64,000 nucleotides of DNA, taken from Gammaproteobacteria bacterium (GTDB taxonomy: Bacteria > Pseudomonadota > Gammaproteobacteria > Acidiferrobacterales > SZUA-150). The notes under the pieces are model-generated. The model searched no databases, was not told where the DNA came from, and was given only the letters and a program-made list of their open reading frames with translations. Each line of letters begins with the position of its first letter. Positions within the stretch are counted from its first letter, which is position 1. The stretch is taken from positions 1 through 64,000 of the forward strand of contig JAOUOD010000013.1 of NCBI GenBank assembly GCA_029880545.1, in the 5' to 3' direction. Positions 23,432-31,906 of this stretch are shown piece by piece. A program made the position numbers and the translations under genes.

Positions 23432-23587
23432 TTTTCTGGGAACGCTGACCTGCATCAACGCATGGTCAGCATATTCATGCTCTGCTTTACGGTTGCCGAA
23501 AACCGCTTCAACACGGCCCTGTCATTGTAACCAGGAACCGGCGTCACATGTTTCCATGCAACTACTTCCTCTTGCAGGAGGTGCAGC

Positions 23588-24096
23588 ATGAATACCCGTA
23601 ACATTTTCAAACTTTTCTCCGGTATCTTGCTCGGGCCCAGCCTGTTCGTCGACACAGCATCGGCCAGTCGTCGTGAAAATACGAAACCAGCGGTAATTTC
23701 ACTGCTGTCCTGGAAAACCTGAAATCTGGACTGGAAGCCGTCCAGCTCATGATTACTGATGCAGAAAACCTGCCCCGGGGGACTGGAGAACAACAAGCAC
23801 CTGCTCGGCGACGAGGGAAAAGGAATACCGTTGGCTTCGAACAGGTCACGCCTCTCAACTTCTGCTCCTTCGCGCTCTATCACGAGGCCTTCAATACGGG
23901 TATGAACCTTTCGAACCTGCGTCCGTTCAGGCTCGTAATCTACGGCATGGGAAAGAATCCTGAAAAAATCACCATTATCACGGTACGCGCGCCCGTTCTG
24001 ATGAAGCGGGACAAGGCGAAAAATCAGCGCGTCGCCAGGCAGGCTAAGGAGCGAATTATCAAGGCCATCACGGACGGCGTGGAGTTGAAGTTATAG
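23588..24096 (+). pseudogene. Frameshifted exported protein, DUF302-like (tentative)
   Basis: An ATG at 23588 follows a strong ribosome-binding site (aggaggtgcagc) and encodes a signal peptide (MNTRNIFKLFSGILLG...). The frame stops at TGA 23720-23722. A second frame then reads AVLENLKSGLEAVQLMITDAENLP, the first frame resumes with LENNKHLLGDEGKG (about 23783-23830), and the second returns for VTPLNFCSFALYHEAF to a TAG at 24094-24096. The pieces form one continuous protein only if at least three indels are corrected. The C-terminal part recalls DUF302 domains. The minus-strand frame covering this region is a shadow. Confidence 0.65.
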
Positions 24097-24178
24097 CTGA
24101 TAGCGGTGACCCGGTGATTGTCACAGCAAGCGCTGACAAACTGCGTCCAGGTAACGGGCCTTCCAAAACATTCGGGCG

Positions 24179-25522
24179 TCAGTCCGGTTGCGGGTCCGTG
24201 CCCGACCATGGCAACAACACGTCTACCTGCGTACCCCTTCCCCGGGCACTCCGGATTTCAAGGCGACCGTCATGCGCCTCGGCAATCATGCGACACAGGT
24301 ACAGGCCCAGGCCATAACCGCCGGTTTCACGTTGGCGCGCGGAATCAACACGGTAAAACGGTTCTGTAAGCCGGGGGATGTGCTCGGGCGCAATGCCTTC
24401 ACCATGATCCTTTACCCGGAACCGTAACATCCTGTCATTGCCCGTGATGATTAATTCCGGACGGGTTTGCGACTCCGGCGTATACCGAATGGCGTTGCTG
24501 ACAAGATTACTGAGCAACAACCTTATCCTGACAGGATCAATCGCAACATGGATATCCGCTTCGGGCATGGTCACGGATACCTGTCCACCGGGATAGGCTG
24601 TTTCAATAAAGGCCGAAACCAGGCCCCTGACGGAAACGTGCTCGATGTTTAACGCGTTGTGGTTCTGGCTCAGGCGCTCTGTTTCAAGCAACTCCTCTAC
24701 AAGCTTGCTCATTTCATTCAGGTCATGCTGAATCTTCCGGCTCAACTCCGGATCTGTAATCATCTCCGCGCACACCCGGGACCGGGTCAAGGGTGACCGT
24801 AGCTCATGACTGATTGCCAGCAACAGTTGTCGTTTTGACTCCAGCATAAGCTGTACCTTGTCGGCCATGGCGTTAAAGCTGTCAGCCAGGTCGCCAAGCT
24901 CATCGGTGCGATGCACATGAATCCGGTGATTCATGTCGCCACGACCAAAAAACTCAAGGCCCTTTCGAATTTTCTGAACCGGCGCAATCAGGTGTCGCGT
25001 CAACAGGTACAAAGCCAGCAATACAAGCAACAGCGCGGCCGTGGGCAACAGGCCATGCGGACCTAATGGATGGGAAACATTGGCGAGCGAAAACAACTGC
25101 ACCGCTCCGCCGGATCGAATACTGAATACCGTCAAGTGGTGATTTTCCACCATGCCATACTCAACACCATCCTTGACATGACTGTATTCCGGCCGGAAAT
25201 CACGCAGCTCACCACCGGGAAATGGTTGCCCTGTGGACGACCATTGTCCAACCGAATCGGATACATAGATATGCAGTCCAAGGTCGGTGGCCAGCCTCGT
25301 GGCACGATCGCGATTCGCCGGCATGCCTATATCGCTGTGAATATAGTCGAGATACTTCACCAGGTTGGGCTGCACCTGGTCACGGAAATGTTGGCGGACC
25401 GCGTAACTGACTCCTGCACCAACCAGCGAGACAAAAACCACAGCCGCGACAACAAACATGAAAATCAGTTTACCGCTGAGCGTATGCCGGAAACGGCGCA
25501 GATGCTTACAAAACTTCTTCAT
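24179..25522 (-). CDS. Sensor histidine kinase (Cpx-like two-component system)
   Basis: A 447-residue protein from ATG 25520-25522. It has a short cytoplasmic start, a membrane helix near residues 18-38, a periplasmic sensor of about 120 residues, a second helix near 160-178, a HAMP domain (ending around 230), the dimerisation H-box SHELRSPLTR with the phosphorylated His near 243, and an HATPase with N-box NLVSNAIRY, DHGEGI and GYGLGLYL. The four-base ATGA overlap with the response-regulator gene gives coupled translation. The layout matches CpxA, and a Spy/CpxP-like gene nearby makes envelope stress the likely input. Confidence 0.9.
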   Translation of the reverse strand: MKKFCKHLRRFRHTLSGKLIFMFVVAAVVFVSLVGAGVSYAVRQHFRDQVQPNLVKYLDYIHSDIGMPANRDRATRLATDLGLHIYVSDSVGQWSSTGQPFPGGELRDFRPEYSHVKDGVEYGMVENHHLTVFSIRSGGAVQLFSLANVSHPLGPHGLLPTAALLLVLLALYLLTRHLIAPVQKIRKGLEFFGRGDMNHRIHVHRTDELGDLADSFNAMADKVQLMLESKRQLLLAISHELRSPLTRSRVCAEMITDPELSRKIQHDLNEMSKLVEELLETERLSQNHNALNIEHVSVRGLVSAFIETAYPGGQVSVTMPEADIHVAIDPVRIRLLLSNLVSNAIRYTPESQTRPELIITGNDRMLRFRVKDHGEGIAPEHIPRLTEPFYRVDSARQRETGGYGLGLYLCRMIAEAHDGRLEIRSARGRGTQVDVLLPWSGTDPQPD

Positions 25523-26190
25523 TGAGGGCGTCCGGTAAATACGTATCCGCTGCCACGAACTGTTTTGATTAACAACGGGTCCGGCATCTTCTTTCTAAGT
25601 CGACTTACCAGGATATCCACGGAACGACTGAACAACTCGGTATCAACACCACGCAGACGATTGAGAATTTCGTCGCGGCTGAATGTCTTGCCTGCGGAAC
25701 AGGCAAGCAATTCCAGCAATCCGAATTCCGCTGAACTCAACTGCAATGCGGCATCATCGACAAAAGCATCGCGCCTGTCCCGATCAACAACGAGAACGCC
25801 AAAGCTGAGCCGGTTGTGCTCCTGACCCGTCTTGCGCCGTTTCAGTATTGTCTGGATTCTCGCGACCAGTTCACGCGGCTCAAAAGGCTTGGGCAGGTAG
25901 TCATCAGCGCCCAGTTCCAGTCCGACAATACGATCTGCCACCTCTCCCCGTGCTGTCAGCATGATAATAGGTATGTCGCTGTGACGACGGATTTCACGAC
26001 AGGTATCAAAACCATCCATTTCCGGAAGCATTACATCAAGTATTACCAGGTCATACCGGTTTGCTGATACCAGTTCCAGGCCCTTGCCGGGACGATTGGC
26101 ACCGCTGAGCCGGAAATCGAAGCGCTGGAAATATTCGGCCAGCACTTCCGCCAGGCGCTCATCGTCATCGATAATCAGAATCTCGGTCAT
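25519..26190 (-). CDS. OmpR-family response regulator (CpxR-like)
   Basis: A 223-residue protein from ATG 26188-26190. The receiver domain (1-120) has the acidic cluster IIDDDE, the phospho-acceptor Asp in LVILDVMLPEMDG near residue 51, the Thr in MLTARG and the Lys in DDYLPKPFEP. The C-terminal winged helix (130-220) has SSAEFGLLELL and SRSVDILVSRLRKKM, ending KTVRGSGYVF. It pairs with the histidine kinase that overlaps it. Likely targets include the Spy-like gene at 27200-27631. Confidence 0.92.
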   Translation of the reverse strand: MTEILIIDDDERLAEVLAEYFQRFDFRLSGANRPGKGLELVSANRYDLVILDVMLPEMDGFDTCREIRRHSDIPIIMLTARGEVADRIVGLELGADDYLPKPFEPRELVARIQTILKRRKTGQEHNRLSFGVLVVDRDRRDAFVDDAALQLSSAEFGLLELLACSAGKTFSRDEILNRLRGVDTELFSRSVDILVSRLRKKMPDPLLIKTVRGSGYVFTGRPQ

Positions 26191-26265
26191 ACACCCTGAT
26201 CTTCCGGCTTCGTCACCAAATATTTTCCATTTGTGTTCGCGTGACCGACAAACTGCTGATCCCCG

Positions 26266-26673
26266 CTAACCATGTTTACGGTCATTCCTTGTCCGGCTTA
26301 TTATAGTCACAATCACTGCACCACCCAACGCCTGTTCGACGACATGCCAGGCTGTATTGCGCACAACATAGGCAATGGAATCGCCATGCGCGCCGGCCAT
26401 GGCCAGGCCGTGCGGCAATACCCACAAGATTCCGACCAGCGCACCAAACCAGAGCCCGCCGGCAAGACCGTCGACAGATGATAACTGTCCATACAGGTAT
26501 ACCATCATTCCGGACAACACCAGGTAGGCGACAAGCAACAACCCGATTCCATCATGGGATGCATGCCGATCCGCATACAGGCCAGGCATGATCAGGTTAT
26601 GCCACAGACCGGCAATTACCCACATGGACAAACCTGACACGACTGTTGCCAGAAAATATCTTCCCGCGGTCAC
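26266..26673 (-). CDS. Membrane protein of unknown function
   Basis: A 135-residue protein from ATG 26671-26673. Four hydrophobic segments are visible: residues 5-22, 42-62, 68-90 and 112-128. Conserved-looking features are SMWVIAGLWHNLIMPGLY in the first segment and an Arg-Asn-Thr-Ala-Trp-His stretch near the last. I recognise the general type (small membrane proteins with WHN in helix one) but no named family. It overlaps the upstream gene by four bases (ATGA) and lies 75 bp before the response regulator, so it may be part of the same envelope-stress transcript. Confidence 0.65.
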   Translation of the reverse strand: MTAGRYFLATVVSGLSMWVIAGLWHNLIMPGLYADRHASHDGIGLLLVAYLVLSGMMVYLYGQLSSVDGLAGGLWFGALVGILWVLPHGLAMAGAHGDSIAYVVRNTAWHVVEQALGGAVIVTIISRTRNDRKHG

Positions 26674-27113
26674 CTTAACACCCTCCCCGGTACCCGGGTG
26701 TCACTGTCAAGAATACTTGCTGGTGCCCAGCCCAGTAATGCGTGAATTCCGCCGTTCACTGACAGGTATTGACCAAGACTCTGTCGTTGTGCCGAATCCA
26801 GGCTGGAGTACAGCGCCAAAAACAATTGTACAAGCTCCGGAACAAAATCGGCCAACAGGCATGACGGGTACAGCAACGGGTTGGACAGCGATTCCTTGTC
26901 AGGCTCATTCTGTTGCAGCTTGCGCATAAACAGTTCATGTGAATGCCTGAAGGTTTCATTCATCTCGACAGTGAATGCCGCGCTGCTGCCACGCAGTTCC
27001 AGCAACAGCCGGTTCTGTTTCTCGCCCGGTCCCAGCAAGTCATTGAGACCGACGAACAACGCGCTGCCACCCTGAATCGCCGGGCACGGTCGGACAGTAG
27101 TTTCTGTAATCAT
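26670..27113 (-). CDS. Hypothetical protein, coupled to the membrane protein gene
   Basis: A 147-residue soluble protein from ATG 27111-27113, chosen because GGGGAAAG lies just upstream. It is mostly helical, with acidic and Leu-rich stretches (LVQLFLALYSSLDSAQRQSLGQYL) and a Cys each in RPCPAIQ and YPSCLLAD. I recognise no domain. The stop overlaps the start of the membrane protein gene by four bases. Its location between the Spy-like gene and the two-component system suggests the same regulon. It has no signal peptide and so would be cytoplasmic. Confidence 0.6.
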   Translation of the reverse strand: MITETTVRPCPAIQGGSALFVGLNDLLGPGEKQNRLLLELRGSSAAFTVEMNETFRHSHELFMRKLQQNEPDKESLSNPLLYPSCLLADFVPELVQLFLALYSSLDSAQRQSLGQYLSVNGGIHALLGWAPASILDSDTRVPGRVLR

Positions 27114-27199
27114 GCTTTCCCCTTTTCTGGTTGTCCCGGCTACCCGGGCACCTGGATGGCACTGGCCAGACGCCCGGGTCACGGCTGAAGTCTGCCTTG

Positions 27200-27631
27200 T
27201 TAGTGCAGAAAATGATGGTGTTTGTCAGTGGCGCAGGATTTCAACGTGTCGCGCTGTTCCGGACTCAGGGCATCATAAAAATCCGCGAATGCATTAATCA
27301 CGGCCGGTCCCCGGCTCTGGAAGGTTCGCAGGTGCCGGTCGAACAGCTCCTGCCCCTGCTGACGGTCAAAACCGGATTGCTTCAACAGGCTGTTGACCAG
27401 CTCGGAGTGTGAAGCCGCTTGGCCACTTTCGCGGTGTGTCTCGAGTATTTGTGTTTCAACAACGGTGAGGTAGTACTTCTGGCTTTGTGTCAGCTCCAGC
27501 TTGTCAGCCAGCTTTTCGGCGACCCGGGCCACGTGTTCCTCGGGAGTCATGTTGTAATGACTGTACGCAATGACACTGGTGGCCATGGCTGCCGTGACAA
27601 CGATACCTGCCAGGATGGTTTTTGCTTTCAT
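27200..27631 (-). CDS. Spy/CpxP-like periplasmic protein
   Basis: A 143-residue protein from ATG 27629-27631 with AGGAGA seven bases upstream. The N-terminus (KAKTILAGIVVTAAMATSVIAY) is a signal peptide or anchor. The mature part is helical, with a LELTQSQKYYL segment near residue 47 and a second LSPEQRDTL near 127, matching the LTxxQ repeat style of Spy and CpxP, which act as periplasmic chaperones or as inhibitors of CpxA. The C-terminal His cluster (DKHHHFLH) could bind metal. It lies close to the Cpx-like pair and is probably both target and feedback regulator. Confidence 0.75.
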   Translation of the reverse strand: MKAKTILAGIVVTAAMATSVIAYSHYNMTPEEHVARVAEKLADKLELTQSQKYYLTVVETQILETHRESGQAASHSELVNSLLKQSGFDRQQGQELFDRHLRTFQSRGPAVINAFADFYDALSPEQRDTLKSCATDKHHHFLH

Positions 27632-27769
27632 GTCACATCTCCTTGTACTGGGTTGGTACGAGGATAATGCCCGCAGCAGACCTGCTGATCCTTTCAGGCA
27701 GGTAACGGTTTGTAACAAAATGTTTCAGTGGCGGGACGACGGCATGAACAACAGGACGCGCCACCCGAC

Positions 27770-28231
27770 CTAACCCCTATTCAGGTGTTTCTCCCACTTG
27801 CCAATGAATTCCAGGAACAGTTTCCGGCTATAACTGTCACCCGATTCCAGTTCACCGGTATTCTTGGCAGCCAGCACCTCCCCCGTAGCGGACAACACCC
27901 AGAATCCTGGAACACCCGGCAATTGTGGCAACTGTGAAAAGAACTGCTGGTTGGGATTCTTCGGGCCAATATAGATTTTGCTGATAACAAACACTTCCTT
28001 GAGCCGGGCCATTAACGCCGCATCCTTTTTCAGGTAGTCGCTCAGTATGTGGCACCATTTGCACCAGTCACCCCCTGAAATCACCAGCACCAGTTTCTTT
28101 TCATCCTGGGCCTGCCTGGTGGCGAGATTGAGCTGCTGGAATGGATCGGCCTTGTGGTCGTAACCGATATCACCGGCCTGCGCCAGCTGGAACACTGAAG
28201 CCGCCAACGCTACGAGTACAAATTTCTTCAT
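27770..28231 (-). CDS. Exported thioredoxin-like protein
   Basis: A 153-residue protein from ATG 28229-28231. It has a signal peptide (MKKFVLVALAASVFQLAQA) and a thioredoxin-like domain with the active site GGDWCKWCHIL near residue 57 (WCxxC). A following GVPGFWVLSATGEVLA contains the cis-Pro loop. This is the layout of thioredoxin-fold proteins (DUF255/thioredoxin_7 type) that reduce or exchange disulfides in the periplasm. The substrate is unknown. It is 138 bp upstream of the Spy-like gene on the same strand, consistent with a folding-stress theme. Confidence 0.85.
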   Translation of the reverse strand: MKKFVLVALAASVFQLAQAGDIGYDHKADPFQQLNLATRQAQDEKKLVLVISGGDWCKWCHILSDYLKKDAALMARLKEVFVISKIYIGPKNPNQQFFSQLPQLPGVPGFWVLSATGEVLAAKNTGELESGDSYSRKLFLEFIGKWEKHLNRG

Positions 28232-28268
28232 GATTCATCTCGCTTCCCGGAAAACCGGGTTCACACCG

Positions 28269-28736
28269 CTAGCGGTGACTTCGAAGCACGGAACGATAGA
28301 TGCTGTTGAATTCTTCTGTATAACGCGGATCACACAACAGTTTTTCACCGTCATCCATCTGCACGCTACGGAACGGTACACGCCCCTTGTGCAATCTGGA
28401 CTTGAGCGCCTGCTGACGCCGCGCTTCCTGGAAACTGCCCCCGCAATCTGAATAATACCTGGCCATGATTTCGTCAACCACCTGCATCACGCGCTGATGT
28501 TCCCCGTCTGCATAGGTGATGGTCCAGTTATCTACTTTGCCATACTGAACGCCGGCAGCGTCCAGTTGCCTGATAAAATCACTGTAGGGGTGAGAATCAT
28601 AAAACTGGTACGAGCGTTTTTCCTGCTTGTTACAGGCCTGCAATCCGCCAAGCATGAACAGCAATGCTATTGCGATTGTAACCAATCGACCAGGATATGC
28701 CGAACCACGAATACCGGTAACGTTGAAATAACGCAT
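28269..28736 (-). CDS. Lipoprotein of unknown function
   Basis: A 155-residue protein from ATG 28734-28736, with AGGAAAA upstream. The N-terminal hydrophobic stretch runs to LGGLQACNKQ, a lipobox with Cys near residue 35, so it is a probable lipoprotein with an unusually long n-region. The mature domain of about 120 residues contains DNWTITYADGEHQ, a Cys in YSDCGG and another in LLCDPR. I recognise no family. It is followed by the thioredoxin-like gene after 37 bp on the same strand, and the Cys pair would suit a redox substrate. Confidence 0.6.
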   Translation of the reverse strand: MRYFNVTGIRGSAYPGRLVTIAIALLFMLGGLQACNKQEKRSYQFYDSHPYSDFIRQLDAAGVQYGKVDNWTITYADGEHQRVMQVVDEIMARYYSDCGGSFQEARRQQALKSRLHKGRVPFRSVQMDDGEKLLCDPRYTEEFNSIYRSVLRSHR

Positions 28737-28774
28737 GATGTTTTCCTGTTACGACGCCTATTGCCCGTCGCCCA

Positions 28775-29188
28775 TCATACCCGAACCGTGCCGGAATACC
28801 TCGCAAGAAAGTTCTCCAGCCCGTTATCCCGGAACCACTCCGGGTCCCAGTGTTTACGGGTCAACCTGTGCATGGCGGACAACCTGATTACGTAGGTCTC
28901 GACACGGATTTGGGTTCCGTGCCCGGTTGTTACCCACATCGGGCGCCGGCGATATTCATCGCCCTCGAATTGGTCCAGCTTGCGGACGTCGGCAACAGTG
29001 ACGCCCATTCGAACCAGGCCCTGCACCCTGCCGGATGGCGACCGCACCAAGCCCGGGTAGGTTTCTGCCTTTACCCGGTAACGGGCATAGCCCTCCAGGG
29101 TGGCATATTGCGTCCTGTATTGCCTGGACGCGATCGCGGCCCAGACTTCATCAAATATCAGCGAGCCGTAAACAAAAATATTTTTCAC
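28775..29188 (-). CDS. Gamma-glutamylcyclotransferase/AIG2-like protein
   Basis: A 137-residue protein from a GTG at 29186-29188 (KNIFVYGSL). The family signature YGSL at residues 7-10 forms the substrate-binding loop, and a catalytic Glu lies in LDQFEGDEYRR near residue 75. The barrel layout (VQGLVRMGV, then Tyr/Arg-rich strand) fits the GGCT fold, whose members cleave gamma-glutamyl groups, as in glutathione turnover or YtfP-type proteins. The exact substrate is unknown. DUF2905 and DUF2007 genes lie immediately upstream on the same strand. Confidence 0.82.
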   Translation of the reverse strand: MKNIFVYGSLIFDEVWAAIASRQYRTQYATLEGYARYRVKAETYPGLVRSPSGRVQGLVRMGVTVADVRKLDQFEGDEYRRRPMWVTTGHGTQIRVETYVIRLSAMHRLTRKHWDPEWFRDNGLENFLARYSGTVRV

Positions 29189-29200
29189 AAGGCCATGTCT

Positions 29201-29407
29201 CTATTTTTTCATAAGGTTCGCGAGAACAGTGATAACGAGGCTGACAACAAGCATGGATACAATCGGGAAACGGATTTTTGCTTTCTCCGTATCAATACGT
29301 ATATCACCGGGTAACCGGCCAAACCAGTCAAGCAACCACGGCGCATATCGCAACACCAGGCCGACAGCAATCAGGATGGTTCCTGTAAAGATCAGCCAGC
29401 GCGCCAT
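29201..29407 (-). CDS. DUF2905 membrane protein
   Basis: A 68-residue protein from ATG 29405-29407. Two membrane helices flank FGRLPGDIRIDTEKAKIRFP, the invariant centre of DUF2905 (GRLPGD). The function is unknown. The start overlaps the end of the DUF2007 gene by 16 bp, so translation is coupled. Length is as expected for the family. Confidence 0.88.
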   Translation of the reverse strand: MARWLIFTGTILIAVGLVLRYAPWLLDWFGRLPGDIRIDTEKAKIRFPIVSMLVVSLVITVLANLMKK

Positions 29408-29769
29408 GACGCCAGGTAATAGAGAACAAAAACCACCATGGCTGCGATTACCGTCATGAATACAATTGGCAGCATCGGTGATTGGGCCAGCATTTCCCCG
29501 GATTCGCTGTCCTGCTGTGAGTCTTCATCCGGGGCGGTCGCGAGATCCGGCTCAGTCACCAGGTTTTTATCGTATTCCGCCAGCAGCCGGATCGCTTTCG
29601 CGACATCGGCATTGTCTACGTGAATCGAAGCAAAATCAGTCGCCATGATTTCGCCCACCCCGCCTTGAAGATAGTGTCCGCCTACATAGGCGGTTATGCC
29701 GCCGGCCTCAAGCATGCCCCGGATAATGTGTGCTTCAGCGATATCACCAGAGCGATAGATTATCGGCAT
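29392..29769 (-). CDS. DUF2007-domain membrane protein
   Basis: A 125-residue protein from ATG 29767-29769, with GGAG upstream; an earlier in-frame start is less likely. Residues 1-70 match the DUF2007 (signal-transducing protein) layout: MPIIYRSGDIAEAHIIRGMLEAGGI and FASIHVDNADVAKAIRLL. A linker rich in Asp/Ser/Gln follows, then a C-terminal membrane helix (MLPIVFMTVIAAMVVFVLYYL). DUF2007 is thought to sense a ligand through its small alpha/beta domain, though no ligand is known. It overlaps the DUF2905 gene. Confidence 0.8.
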   Translation of the reverse strand: MPIIYRSGDIAEAHIIRGMLEAGGITAYVGGHYLQGGVGEIMATDFASIHVDNADVAKAIRLLAEYDKNLVTEPDLATAPDEDSQQDSESGEMLAQSPMLPIVFMTVIAAMVVFVLYYLASWRAG

Positions 29770-29966
29770 TAAACAATCTCCGGCCCGTCCAGGCCCCGGT
29801 AACAGTATCACAGTCCAGATGGCGACGGACATAAGCAATCCGGCGCCCTGCACTGATTCTGGCGCCATCCCGAGAAAAATTCAGGGTTTGATTCCAGTCA
29901 ACATTTTTGCCCGGCTTCGGTATTAGGATAGTTTGTGCGCCAAACCTATAATGAAAGCTGTGAACC

Positions 29967-30716
29967 ATGGAACTTACCTATTCTGAAAAAGAACATGCCC
30001 GACATAACGCGTTCCAGAGCATCTGGAACAATGAAATCAACAATGTTTTCGCCGACGTCGCCAGCTACTATGACCGTATTAACTGGTTTGCCAGCCTGGG
30101 CATGCTGGACAACTGGCGACAGCGATTCCTCTCAACCGTCAAGACCCGCCCCGGGGCCCGTGTGCTCGATGTTTGTGCCGGTACCAATGTCATTGGTATC
30201 GACCTGCTGAAACAGGAGCCTAGTCTCAGGGTACACGCCATAGACCGAAGTGCGGATATGCAACGGGTCGGCCGTGAGCGGGCCAGGAAGCTGGGCTTCG
30301 AAATTGACAGTACGATCAGCGATGTCCACAAACTGCCATTCCCGGATAATCACTTTGATATTGTCACCCTGCAGTACGCGTCACGCCACCTGCGTATTAT
30401 GGATGTGTTCTCGGAAATCAATCGCGTGCTCAAGCCGGGCGGCCATTTTTATCACTGCGACATGCTGCGACCATCAAACAGGATTGTCGAACATGGCTAC
30501 TACCTGTACCTGCGCGCCTGCCTGGCGCTTCTGTCCTGGGCATTCCGTAGCGGCAGTGCGGCCGTGAAATGCCAGCGGTATTTTATTGATGCCATCCGCA
30601 TGTTTTATTCCACCGAGGAGTTATCGGCCATGCTCAAGGAGCTGGGCTACAGCAACGTTGTAGGCAGATCGGTCATGGGTGGAGCAGTGGCATTTCACCA
30701 GGCGTGCAAACCGTAA
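29967..30716 (+). CDS. UbiE/MenG-like SAM methyltransferase
   Basis: A 249-residue protein from ATG 29967-29969. It shows the UbiE/COQ5 pattern: VFADVASYYDRINWFASLGMLDNWR, then LDVCAGTNVIGIDLL as motif I, ADMQRVGRERARKLGFEI, and RVLKPGGHFYHCDM as motif VI. UbiE methylates quinone precursors. In this copy motif I reads AGTN where UbiE usually has AGGTGD, and the mid-region LRIMDVFSEIN differs, so it is probably a paralog acting on another substrate. It is isolated on the plus strand, with 197 bp before it. Confidence 0.75.
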   Translation: MELTYSEKEHARHNAFQSIWNNEINNVFADVASYYDRINWFASLGMLDNWRQRFLSTVKTRPGARVLDVCAGTNVIGIDLLKQEPSLRVHAIDRSADMQRVGRERARKLGFEIDSTISDVHKLPFPDNHFDIVTLQYASRHLRIMDVFSEINRVLKPGGHFYHCDMLRPSNRIVEHGYYLYLRACLALLSWAFRSGSAAVKCQRYFIDAIRMFYSTEELSAMLKELGYSNVVGRSVMGGAVAFHQACKP

Positions 30717-30808
30717 CAACTACGGCCAACGCGACAACTGGCGACCCACAACAAGCCGCATATCAGGCGCGATCAACCGGAGATTGATCGCGCTTTCCTC
30801 ATGGGGTG

Positions 30809-31861
30809 CTACTGATCCTGTCCCGGTCCCGGGGATGCCGACAGAAAAAGCGAAAAAATCGCCGCCATCATTGCCGGCATATGCTCATCCCGAATCATAT
30901 GGCCAGCACCGTCAAGCCACAGCGTTTGCACACTATTGATCCGGGCAGCGTATTTTCGCGCGTGATCAATGGTCACGGACGGATCAGCAGTACCGTGAAC
31001 GACCAGCACCGGGCACTGAATCCTGCCCAACTCATCCAGGCGGGAGCCTGACACCTCCATCGCCCGAAAATGCTGCGGCATTACCCCGGGATTGAACCCT
31101 TTGCGATGACGCATTTCGTACAGCACCAGGTCAGCAATGGATTGCACCACGTCGTTATCAAGGCCCTCCGGCATCATGAAGCCTATAAACCCCGACATCA
31201 TCCTGATCATGTCCGCCTCGGAGCCTGTGAGGCCATACTTGAGAACCAGGCGAACTGATTCGAGCGCGATTTGCTGTTGTTGATCAGCAAACTCAGGATC
31301 AAACATATGGGCGGAAGTAGACATGGATACCAGCGACAAGACCCGGTCCGGGTGACTGATTGCCAGGCGCTGACCAATCATCCCGCCCATGGATACGCCA
31401 ATCACATGAGCTTTCCGGGCAGCTGCCGCGTCAAGCACGGCCAATGCATCACCCGTCATGTCTTCGAGAGAATACGGCGCGTCCGCCTGCCATTGTTCCA
31501 TCCAGTCGGACAGGCCAATGCCGCGATGATCATAACGAATAACCCGGTAACCCTGCGCCGTCAGCGTGTCAATCAGCTCCAGGGGCCAGAACATGCTGCT
31601 GACGCCGGCACCCATTACCAGCAGTACATCAGCCTGCGGCGCCGTTGCAGGTAACACCGTTTCATACCAGATAGTGATATCACCATTTCGTGCGTAACCG
31701 GACCGGCCCTTTGCCAGGTTAGGCGGACCTTTTACAATGGACCTGGAAATAATCTCATCCGCCCCGTCCGGCAACTGCGGACCGCCGCTCAGGAATACGG
31801 CGAGAACGATTACCAGTACCGCTATTACACCGGACAACACCAGCAAAATCTTTTTCAGCAT
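30809..31861 (-). CDS. Alpha/beta hydrolase with N-terminal membrane anchor
   Basis: A 350-residue protein from ATG 31859-31861. A hydrophobic N-terminus (residues 4-25) suggests a membrane anchor or uncleaved signal. The hydrolase fold begins near residue 50 and has the oxyanion-type VMGAGVSSMFWP, GYRVIRYDHRGIGLSD, the nucleophile elbow GVSMGGMIGQ with Ser near 157, a likely acid in GTADPSV, and His in GAGHMIRD. It resembles bacterial peroxidase-fold or lipolytic hydrolases. The substrate is unknown. The DUF4395 gene upstream is 45 bp away on the same strand. Confidence 0.85.
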   Translation of the reverse strand: MLKKILLVLSGVIAVLVIVLAVFLSGGPQLPDGADEIISRSIVKGPPNLAKGRSGYARNGDITIWYETVLPATAPQADVLLVMGAGVSSMFWPLELIDTLTAQGYRVIRYDHRGIGLSDWMEQWQADAPYSLEDMTGDALAVLDAAAARKAHVIGVSMGGMIGQRLAISHPDRVLSLVSMSTSAHMFDPEFADQQQQIALESVRLVLKYGLTGSEADMIRMMSGFIGFMMPEGLDNDVVQSIADLVLYEMRHRKGFNPGVMPQHFRAMEVSGSRLDELGRIQCPVLVVHGTADPSVTIDHARKYAARINSVQTLWLDGAGHMIRDEHMPAMMAAIFSLFLSASPGPGQDQ

Positions 31862-31906
31862 CTCGGCTTCCCTGGATTCATTAACACAATCTTTTCGTTC
31901 CGATCC

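Noticed and set aside
23455-23883. Minus-strand frame of 142 codons
   Set aside because: Opposite to the decayed exported gene, which has a strong ribosome-binding site and signal peptide; this frame shows no motif.
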